Below are positions 1 to 5,941 of a stretch of DNA of 8,949 nucleotides, in pieces. Location: the NCBI GenBank assembly GCA_013361075.1, contig JABWAJ010000202.1, positions 1 through 8,949 on the forward strand. Direction: 5' to 3'. The notes under the pieces are model-generated. The model made no database searches, was not told where the DNA came from, and worked only from the letters and a program-made list of their open reading frames with translations. Position 1 is the stretch's first letter. Each line of letters opens with the position of its first letter. The translations under genes and the position numbers were made by a program. Origin of the DNA: Saprospiraceae bacterium. Its GTDB lineage: Bacteria > Bacteroidota > Bacteroidia > Chitinophagales > Saprospiraceae.

Positions 1-260
1 CAAAATGATTGTTTGAAATCTATGGTTAGTGGCAACATTATTTGGTAGGACTATGTAAAATTAGGGTGATATGATAAAGTTGGTATCATCAAAATGGCAC
101 TTTTTTTTATCGAAATAATATAAGATTGAAAATTCGGCGAATCGTTTTTGTCAAACAATTATATGCGACCTTAATTTGATTTTAACAGAATTTTATTCTA
201 AATGCCGGGCATCAGTTTTTGCCTTTTTTTATGGAAAAAGGCTGAAGCGTAGAGTAAGAG
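1..260. other. AT-rich stretch without a supported gene
   Basis: No coding region is supported here. The first plus-strand frame is open only for 15 codons from the window edge (stop at 46-48), so the tail of an upstream gene is possible but cannot be shown. The stretch holds a promoter-like pair on the plus strand (TTG at 148-150, then 20 bases, then TTAATTTG at 171-178). It also holds a perfect 8-bp inverted repeat, GCCTTTTT/AAAAAGGC, at 221-228 and 235-242 with a 6-base loop. Neither is followed by a convincing open reading frame, and the hairpin has no T-run after it on either strand. Confidence 0.6.
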
Positions 261-299
261 AAAAAAAAATCCAGTCGGCAACTGGCGTCGACTGGATTT
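261..299 (-). terminator. Rho-independent terminator of the minus-strand genes
   Basis: A perfect 11-bp inverted repeat (AAATCCAGTCG at 267-277, CGACTGGATTT at 289-299) can extend by a G-U and a C-G pair, leaving a loop of about 7 bases. Read on the minus strand, the stem runs straight into an uninterrupted T-run (complement of the A-run 261-269). The stem begins 36 bases after the stop codon of the 43-residue ORF. It therefore fits as the end of that gene's transcript, and possibly of a longer nuclease-helicase-small-ORF transcript. On the plus strand the stem is followed by TTTGGGG, so it should act in one direction only. Confidence 0.85.
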
Positions 300-334
300 G
301 GGGTGCGGAAATAAGCTACGCTTGCAATAAAAGA

Positions 335-466
335 TCACCCATTCAAATACAAAAAAAAGACGAGTAAAATCAGGGCGAGGGTCACCCCAACGATGATGTA
401 CATTGCTTTTTTTGCACTTTCTTGCTGGCGTTTATCCGCGATCAGCTTTCTTTTTGATTTTGTCAT
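335..466 (-). CDS. Small single-pass membrane protein, 43 residues, function unknown
   Basis: The ORF starts at ATG (466-464) and ends at TGA (337-335). Residues 1-20 are strongly basic and polar, with K3, K5, R6, K7, K12, R13, K19 and K20. Residues 22-41 form one continuous hydrophobic segment (YIIVGVTLALILLVFF core), and only N-G follows. The positive-inside rule predicts a cytoplasmic N-terminus with the helix ending at the outer face of the inner membrane. An AGGAAAA ribosome-binding-like sequence lies about 6 bases before the ATG, which is unusually clear for this kind of genome. A terminator lies 36 bases downstream and a promoter-like element about 45 bases upstream. I do not recognise the family. 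The gene lies 120 bases after the helicase stop, so it may be transcribed alone or by read-through. The ORF is short, but the composition, start signal and terminator together make it likely real. Confidence 0.72.
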   Translation of the reverse strand: MTKSKRKLIADKRQQESAKKAMYIIVGVTLALILLVFFLYLNG

Positions 467-511
467 AGACTTTTCCTGTTTTTCGCTTGCTGTGAAGAAT
501 TTCCTGTCCTA

Positions 512-543
512 CAAATTAAGGCACTAAGCGTATCTCTACCAAG
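512..543 (-). promoter_or_regulatory. Candidate Bacteroidota promoter for the small membrane protein
   Basis: On the minus strand TTG (542-540) is followed after 20 bases by TTAATTTG (519-512). This resembles the Bacteroidota housekeeping pattern of TTG near -33 and TAnnTTTG near -7, with one mismatch in the -7 element. Transcription would start near 505 and give a leader of about 40 bases ahead of the small ORF at 466. The region is AT-rich, so a chance match is possible. Confidence 0.35.
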
Positions 544-586
544 CAGGCAGCCAAAAAAATTGTAAAAAAATCTGTGTTTGTTCCGG

Positions 587-1888
587 TCATTTATAAAGCT
601 GCCGTTCATAAAATTCCACCACCCGTTCGTCGGTCATAATATCCTGATAACGAAGTGGATGTCGCAGCACAATACCTTCCAGCGTTCGGCACCTGCTGAG
701 GGCTACATAGGTTTGCCCGTTTTCAAAGGCCCCTTTATCCAAATCTACAATTAACCGGTCAAATGTTTTTCCCTGAGATTTATGAATGGTGACAGCCCAG
801 GCAAGTCGCAATGGCAATTGGTTAAACGTTCCGACGACCTCGGTTTCGATTCGGGTCTGGTCTTCCGGATGAACCTTATATTGAAGGACTTCCCAGTCCA
901 TTCTTTCGGTTTCAATATACCGCTTCTGGTCGCCCTCTTCCACCAGTACCGTTACTGTTTCGTTTTCCAATTTGACAATTTTCCCAATAGTGCCATTCAC
1001 AAAGCGGCGCTGGAGGTCATTTTTAGTAAACATGACCTGTGCGTTTAGTTTCAAACGGAGGCTGGCTTCAGCAGGGTAGAGGCTGGGGTTAAAATTGCCT
1101 GTAACCCTTGCGGAATAAGTAACTGCAGGAAGTGGGATACGTGCCAGTTCGGTCTGATTGATGGTATCCACGCGGGCATTGCGGGCCGAAAGCGTGATGA
1201 AATAATCGGGTGGAGAAAAATCAGGAATGTAGCGCTTGTTCAATTCCTCCAGGTCATCCACATCGACCCGGTTCAGGCGAATGGCGTCGAGGAGTTTCAA
1301 AAAATACCGGTTTTCCTGCCGGTAAACTTTCTGCAACTCAAACATCTCCAACTCAACTTCGGAGCGGATTACCTCAGCCGAAAAAAAATAAGGGGATTCA
1401 TAACGGGTTTGAAGAAACATCATTTCAGTTTCTGAGGCGACAACAGGCGGCAACTGAAACAAATCACCAAAAAAAACGACCTGCACTCCCCCAAAAGGCA
1501 TTGGGTTTTCCCGGTTGACACGGAGGAAATAGTCAATATTGTCCATCATATCAGCACGGACCATAGAGATTTCATCAATCACCAGGACGTCAATATTCTG
1601 GTACAGCTTGCGATTGAACCGCTTTTTTATATCGCGCCGGTCCAGCGGTTTGGCCGGAAATCCAAAAAAAGAATGGATCGTTTGCCCCTGTACATTGAGG
1701 GCTGCAACGCCGGTTGGTGCCAATACGACTGCTTTTTTCCGGGTCGTACTTCGGAACAATTGCAACAGGGTAGACTTGCCGGTCCCCGCCTTGCCGGTAA
1801 TGAACAAATTTCGGCCCTGCTTCTCTATCAAATCGAGGGCATGGCGAAAATCATCGTTCAGCTCCAAAGGCGTTTTATCAAGTCCCAC
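587..1888 (-). CDS. PIF1-like superfamily 1 DNA helicase, compact form
   Basis: An ATP-dependent DNA helicase core of 433 residues, cytoplasmic. Motifs in order: Walker A GKAGTGKST (32-40); motif Ia around APTGVAAL (57-64) followed by QTIHSFFG (69-76), a PIF1/RecD-type signature; Walker B VIDEISMV (103-110); motif III GDLFQLPPV (141-149); the YRQ arginine motif (189-191); HKSQGKTFD (369-377); and motif VI YVALSRCRT (394-402). All SF1B motifs are intact. The protein ends soon after motif VI, so no C-terminal HRDC or other accessory domain is present. The start is GTG at 1888, because an in-frame TAA lies two codons upstream (1894-1892) and the next in-frame ATG falls beyond Walker B. It begins 12 bases after the EEP gene's stop, so the two are probably cotranscribed. 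PIF1-family enzymes typically unwind 5'-3' and resolve forks or G-quadruplexes; the cellular role here is not shown. An alternative label is AAA_30/RecD-like ATPase. Confidence 0.9.
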   Translation of the reverse strand: MGLDKTPLELNDDFRHALDLIEKQGRNLFITGKAGTGKSTLLQLFRSTTRKKAVVLAPTGVAALNVQGQTIHSFFGFPAKPLDRRDIKKRFNRKLYQNIDVLVIDEISMVRADMMDNIDYFLRVNRENPMPFGGVQVVFFGDLFQLPPVVASETEMMFLQTRYESPYFFSAEVIRSEVELEMFELQKVYRQENRYFLKLLDAIRLNRVDVDDLEELNKRYIPDFSPPDYFITLSARNARVDTINQTELARIPLPAVTYSARVTGNFNPSLYPAEASLRLKLNAQVMFTKNDLQRRFVNGTIGKIVKLENETVTVLVEEGDQKRYIETERMDWEVLQYKVHPEDQTRIETEVVGTFNQLPLRLAWAVTIHKSQGKTFDRLIVDLDKGAFENGQTYVALSRCRTLEGIVLRHPLRYQDIMTDERVVEFYERQLYK

Positions 1889-1900
1889 AGATTAGTCCGC

Positions 1901-2947
1901 TTATTTAATCGGTTTCGCAAGGTACACAAACACTGGCAAATGGTCGCTGAATCCACCAATATAAGTATCCCCGGCAAATGTTCGGTGCGGATACCCACGG
2001 TATTGCCCCGATTTTTGGAACAAATAGTTCTCGTTAAACACACGAGCATTGTAAAACTGGAATCCTCCTGCTTTTTCATTGATCAACCCATAAGAGAGGA
2101 TAATTTGATCAAACAGGTTCCAGGAATCCTGATAAGCCAGCGTACCGATACCCCTTTTGAAAAAATCGTACATCGGATTAAACAGCTCGCCTGGTTTGGT
2201 ATCGTCTTTTTTGAAATTGGCTGCCAGAATCTTTTTTACACTTGGACTAGTGGGATCGTCATTTAAATCTCCCATAATGATGATTTTGGCGTTAGGGTCG
2301 GCTTGCATCAAAGAGTCGGCAATGTTCTTGCAAATCAGGGCCGCTGCATTCCGATAAGGCTGGCTGGCAGCTTCGCCCCCGCTACGGGATGGCCAGTGGT
2401 TAACCAGAATATGAAGCGGCTCGCCATCGTACAGGCCTGAGACAAATAGGATATCCCGCGTTTTTCGGGGACTGCCGTCTGGGTTGTAAATCGGAGTCAG
2501 AACCGCCTGGCTCGAGGTTGGCTTGAAGTATTTTGACTGGTAAAGCAGGCCAACATCAATACCCCGCTCATCGGGAGAATCGAAATGCACAATCTGGTAG
2601 TTTCTGGAAGCCAGCTTGGGGTGCTTGACCAAATCCTCCAGCACCCTCCTGTTTTCAATTTCGGCTACGCCAAGGACAGAGATACCGTCGGGACTGAGCT
2701 CCAAAGCGAGTTCCGATATAACCCGGGACATGTTGCCCAGTTTTTCCTGATAAATGGTTTCGTTCCAGTTTTTTTTCCCGGTAGGCAAAAATTCAGCGTC
2801 GTTGATTGCCGGATCGTCTTCGGTATCGAATAAATTTTCTAAATTGTAAAAACCGATGGCCCCTACCTTATACTGTTGTGATTTTTGGGCAACCAGCAAA
2901 GAGATGGGTAAAATCAGCATAAAAATGGAAAAAACAGATCTTTTCAT
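1901..2947 (-). CDS. Secreted endonuclease/exonuclease/phosphatase (EEP) family protein
   Basis: 348 residues with a type I signal peptide (MKRS, then a hydrophobic stretch, likely cleavage after A20), so the enzyme is exported to the periplasm or beyond. The DNase I-like fold is recognisable from its conserved blocks: FYNLENLFD (33-41, metal-site Asn35), VAEIEN (94-99, metal-binding Glu), ERGIDVGLLY (127-136), NHWPSRSGG (183-191, catalytic His184), MGDLNDDP (225-232, Asp227 and Asn229), FDQIIL (279-284) and FSDHLPV (333-339, Asp335-His336). All expected catalytic residues are present. The family cleaves phosphodiester or phosphomonoester bonds with a divalent metal; substrates range from DNA to inositol phosphates and sphingomyelin, and the sequence does not settle which. 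ATG at 2947 directly precedes the signal peptide. The gene is divergent from the receptor operon across 156 bases and leads into the helicase gene. Members of this subgroup are often annotated simply as endonuclease. Confidence 0.88.
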   Translation of the reverse strand: MKRSVFSIFMLILPISLLVAQKSQQYKVGAIGFYNLENLFDTEDDPAINDAEFLPTGKKNWNETIYQEKLGNMSRVISELALELSPDGISVLGVAEIENRRVLEDLVKHPKLASRNYQIVHFDSPDERGIDVGLLYQSKYFKPTSSQAVLTPIYNPDGSPRKTRDILFVSGLYDGEPLHILVNHWPSRSGGEAASQPYRNAAALICKNIADSLMQADPNAKIIIMGDLNDDPTSPSVKKILAANFKKDDTKPGELFNPMYDFFKRGIGTLAYQDSWNLFDQIILSYGLINEKAGGFQFYNARVFNENYLFQKSGQYRGYPHRTFAGDTYIGGFSDHLPVFVYLAKPIK

Positions 2948-3007
2948 AGTTGTTGATTAAATGACAGACGCTTGGACGACAAAAGCCCGGATGCAGATAC
3001 GTACAAG

Positions 3008-3031
3008 CAAATTAAGTTTAAGTTAATTTTG
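3008..3031. promoter_or_regulatory. AT-rich dyad between the divergent operons (operator or paired -7 elements)
   Basis: A perfect 7-bp inverted repeat, AAATTAA (3009-3015) and TTAATTT (3023-3029), surrounds a 7-base centre. Its outer edges create TTAATTTG on the minus strand (3015-3008) and an exact TAnnTTTG match, TAATTTTG, on the plus strand (3024-3031). It could therefore be a protein-binding operator, or two -7 elements firing in opposite directions. Neither has a TTG at the expected -33 distance. A minus-strand start near 3001 would give the EEP gene a leader of about 54 bases. Confidence 0.4.
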
Positions 3032-3065
3032 ACCGATCTAAAAAAGACCGATTCAAGTGAAATGC

Positions 3066-3073
3066 TACCTTTG
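3066..3073 (+). promoter_or_regulatory. -7 element of the receptor/lipoprotein operon
   Basis: TACCTTTG is an exact match to the Bacteroidota TAnnTTTG -7 consensus and is followed by C, the most familiar form of this element. The predicted transcription start is near 3080, giving a leader of about 24 bases to the ATG at 3104. No TTG is seen at the usual -33 position, so the promoter may depend on an activator. A repeated GACCGAT (3031-3037 and 3046-3052, 15 bases apart) sits just where such a factor would bind. Confidence 0.55.
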
Positions 3074-3103
3074 CATCACTTTGTTTAATTGAAGCTCAAA
3101 AGT

Positions 3104-5911
3104 ATGCTTAATTCTAAAAAAGTATTCCTTTTTCTCTCTTCCGCCTTCTTCTTTTTACCTACCCTGATTACGGCCCAAACTGTTACAATTCAGGGAAGTA
3201 TTAAAGATGGACAAACAGGTGAAGCCATCCCGGGTGTTGAAATTCGTTTGTTGCGTACAAGTGTTTTTTCAGATACTGACGGCACGTTTCGCCTGACTAC
3301 CAGTAGCAATGCCATTGATGCTGTTCTGAGTATCTCGCGACCGGGCTTTGCCAATTTGGACACACTGATCAACCTGAGTTCTGGAAACATCACCTTAGGC
3401 ACGTTGAATCTGACCTCACAGGCTGGGATTGACCAGCTTTCCGGAGAAGAAGTGATTTCCACAGTCACCCTGTCTTCAGACGAAGACAATAACGAAGGGT
3501 CCCAAAACATTGCGGGGGTATTGACTGCCTCCAATGACCTGTTTGCTGCTACCGCTGCTTTTGGCTTTAGTGCTGCTCGATTCAGGATCAGGGGCTACGA
3601 TTCTGAAAACAACCTGATTTACCTGAACAACATCCCGGTAAATGACCAGGAAGACGGGTTTGTCTTCTGGAATGCCTGGGGAGGGTTGAACGACGCTGTG
3701 CGTAGCCGTACCAATTCTATTGGCCTTCAGCCTGCTGAATTCTCATTCGGGGGTGTTGGAGGCGCAGTCAGTATTGATACCCGGGCCTCTTCGCACCGCA
3801 AACAACTGCGCGTATCTTACGCCATTTCTAACAGAACTTACCGCCACCGCTTGATGGCTACCTATGCTACAGGCATGAAAAATGGCTGGGCATTAACGAT
3901 TTCGGGGTCGCGCCGCTGGGCAGAAGAAGGTTATGTGCCGGGTACGTCTTACGATGCCTGGTCCTATTTCCTTTCCGTTGACCGGAAAATAAACGACCGC
4001 CACACGCTGAACCTGACGGCATTAGGGGCTCCAACCATCCGTGGAAGGTCCACTTCTTCCGTACAGGAAATGTACGACCTGGCAGGCACGAATTTTTACA
4101 ATTCCTACTGGGGGTACCAAAATGGAGAAAAACGCAACAGCCAAATGGTGAATACCCACCAGCCGCTGGCAATTTTGCGCCATGACTGGAGTATTTCAAA
4201 TGCAACTACCCTCACCACTGCAATCAGTTATGAATTCGGTCGGGACGGGCTGACTGCCCTTGACTGGTACAATGCCCGCGATCCGCGACCTGATTATTAC
4301 CGCCGTTTGCCAAGCTATATCGAAAACGACCAGCGCGAGGAGGTAGAACAGTTGCTGCGGGATAATGAGGAATTGCGCCAGATAGACTGGGCCAGCATGT
4401 ACGAAGCTAACCGCAATAGCATTGAAACTATTATCAATGCTGATGGAATTGAAGGCAATAACGTCACAGGCAAGCGCTCGCAGTACGTTGTTGAAGAACG
4501 GCGGGCAGACATGTCGCGTGCAAGTTTCAATACCAATTTCCGCAGTGCAATCAGTGACCATTTCACCCTGACTGCCGGACTATCCTACCAGGCGCAAAAA
4601 ACAGAGTATTTCAAGGTACTCAACGACCTGCTGGGCGGCGACTTCTACTTAGATATTGACAAATTTGCGGAGTTTGGAAACGCAGGAAATAATGAAGTCA
4701 TTCAGAATGACCTCAGTACCAGAAACAAACTCGTACAGGAAGGAGAAAAATTTGGTTACAACTACGACATCGTCAACAATCGGGCAGGAGCCTGGGTTCA
4801 GGGCGAGTGGGACTACAGGAAATTTGACTTTTTCGCTGCAGCCAGTGCCAACAACTCCCGTTTCTGGCGGGAAGGCCACGTCCAAAACGGAAGGTTTGAG
4901 AACTCCATAGGGAAGTCAGAAGTCCAAAATTTTCTGGACTATGGTGTAAAAGGCGGTATAACTTACAAATTGAATGGCAGAAACTACTTCGTATTGAATG
5001 GGGCTTACCTTACCCGGGCGCCGTTTACCCGCAATGCCTATCTTTCTCCCCGCACCCGTGCCGACTTTGCAGAGGGGGCTGTTCTGGAGAAAGTGCTTTC
5101 TGCGGAAGCGAATTATTTGCTGCGTTCGCCAGGCCTGAAAATAAAAGCAACTGGCTATTTCACGCAGTTTAGTGATCAAATCAACGTCCGCAGCTTTTAT
5201 TTGGACAATGCCATCATAGACGATGGAGGGGTTAGTGGCGGGTTTGTCAATTACATCATGAGCAATATTTCTACGCAACATATGGGGGTAGAATTTGCAG
5301 CAGAAGTGGCAACACCCATTACCGGATTGAAGGCGAGAGCAGTAGCGGCTATTGGCGAACACATTTACACCAACCGCCCGGATGTGGAAGTTTTTCTGGA
5401 CCAGGATGCTGCTTCATTGGGCAAACGCCAGGTTTATATCAAAAACTTTTACGTGGCAGGATCGCCGCAAACCGCTGCGAGTTTTACACTCAGCTATAAC
5501 GCCAAAGCTTTTTGGTTTGCCAACCTGAGTTTCAACTATTTCGACAACAATTGGATCGACTTTTTCCCGGAGCGCCGCACAACAGAAGCCGTTTCTTATG
5601 TGGATGACCCGCAATATGGTAACGAAGTTGTAGAACCGGGTTCCCCGCTATGGCAACAGATTATCAATCAGGAGAAAGCACCGGCTGCTTTTACAATGGA
5701 CTTTTTTGGTGGCAAATCCTGGAAAATAAACAACCTGTTCATTTACCTGAATATTGGGGTCAACAATATTCTGGACAAAAAAGACTTCATTACCGGAGGG
5801 TACGAACAATACCGGTTTGACTTTGAAGGCAAAAATGTGAACAGGTTTCCAAACCGCTATTTCTATGGATTTGGCCGGAACTACTTTGTGAGTTTGGCTT
5901 TCAGGATTTGA
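3104..5911 (+). CDS. TonB-dependent outer-membrane receptor
   Basis: 935 residues from ATG 3104. An in-frame TTG at 3089 would add five residues, but it would lie only about 9 bases after the predicted transcription start, so ATG is preferred. The signal peptide is cleaved after A24 (LITA/Q). Residues 26-105 form a carboxypeptidase-regulatory-like beta-sandwich (GSIKDGQTGEAIPGVEIRLL). The stretch EEVISTVTL (115-123) sits where a TonB box is expected. The plug domain spans roughly 130-230, with FRIRGYDSENN (160-170), LNNIPVNDQEDG (174-185) and FGGVGGAVSIDTR (215-227). The rest is a 22-strand-type barrel ending in the strand NYFVSLAFRI with terminal aromatic and hydrophobic residues. It imports a substrate across the outer membrane using TonB/ExbBD energy. 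The SusC hallmark region (VVVGYG) is absent, so it is not a classical SusC. It forms an operon with the lipoprotein 30 bases downstream; the substrate is unknown. Confidence 0.93.
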   Translation: MLNSKKVFLFLSSAFFFLPTLITAQTVTIQGSIKDGQTGEAIPGVEIRLLRTSVFSDTDGTFRLTTSSNAIDAVLSISRPGFANLDTLINLSSGNITLGTLNLTSQAGIDQLSGEEVISTVTLSSDEDNNEGSQNIAGVLTASNDLFAATAAFGFSAARFRIRGYDSENNLIYLNNIPVNDQEDGFVFWNAWGGLNDAVRSRTNSIGLQPAEFSFGGVGGAVSIDTRASSHRKQLRVSYAISNRTYRHRLMATYATGMKNGWALTISGSRRWAEEGYVPGTSYDAWSYFLSVDRKINDRHTLNLTALGAPTIRGRSTSSVQEMYDLAGTNFYNSYWGYQNGEKRNSQMVNTHQPLAILRHDWSISNATTLTTAISYEFGRDGLTALDWYNARDPRPDYYRRLPSYIENDQREEVEQLLRDNEELRQIDWASMYEANRNSIETIINADGIEGNNVTGKRSQYVVEERRADMSRASFNTNFRSAISDHFTLTAGLSYQAQKTEYFKVLNDLLGGDFYLDIDKFAEFGNAGNNEVIQNDLSTRNKLVQEGEKFGYNYDIVNNRAGAWVQGEWDYRKFDFFAAASANNSRFWREGHVQNGRFENSIGKSEVQNFLDYGVKGGITYKLNGRNYFVLNGAYLTRAPFTRNAYLSPRTRADFAEGAVLEKVLSAEANYLLRSPGLKIKATGYFTQFSDQINVRSFYLDNAIIDDGGVSGGFVNYIMSNISTQHMGVEFAAEVATPITGLKARAVAAIGEHIYTNRPDVEVFLDQDAASLGKRQVYIKNFYVAGSPQTAASFTLSYNAKAFWFANLSFNYFDNNWIDFFPERRTTEAVSYVDDPQYGNEVVEPGSPLWQQIINQEKAPAAFTMDFFGGKSWKINNLFIYLNIGVNNILDKKDFITGGYEQYRFDFEGKNVNRFPNRYFYGFGRNYFVSLAFRI

Positions 5912-5941
5912 TATTTAAAAAATTAAAATACATCATCAGTT

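Noticed and set aside
71..89. Short inverted repeat ATGATA/TATCAT with a 7-base spacer
   Set aside because: A 6-bp AT-only match is expected by chance in this AT-rich stretch, and it has no T-run or neighbouring gene.
176..367. 63-codon plus-strand frame starting with TTG
   Set aside because: It crosses the minus-strand terminator stem and the end of the small membrane protein gene, has a non-ATG start and low-complexity basic content, and looks like no known protein.
1673..2266. Long plus-strand frame of 197 codons spanning the helicase/EEP junction
   Set aside because: It is antisense to two genes with complete family motifs; its open length follows from their codon use.
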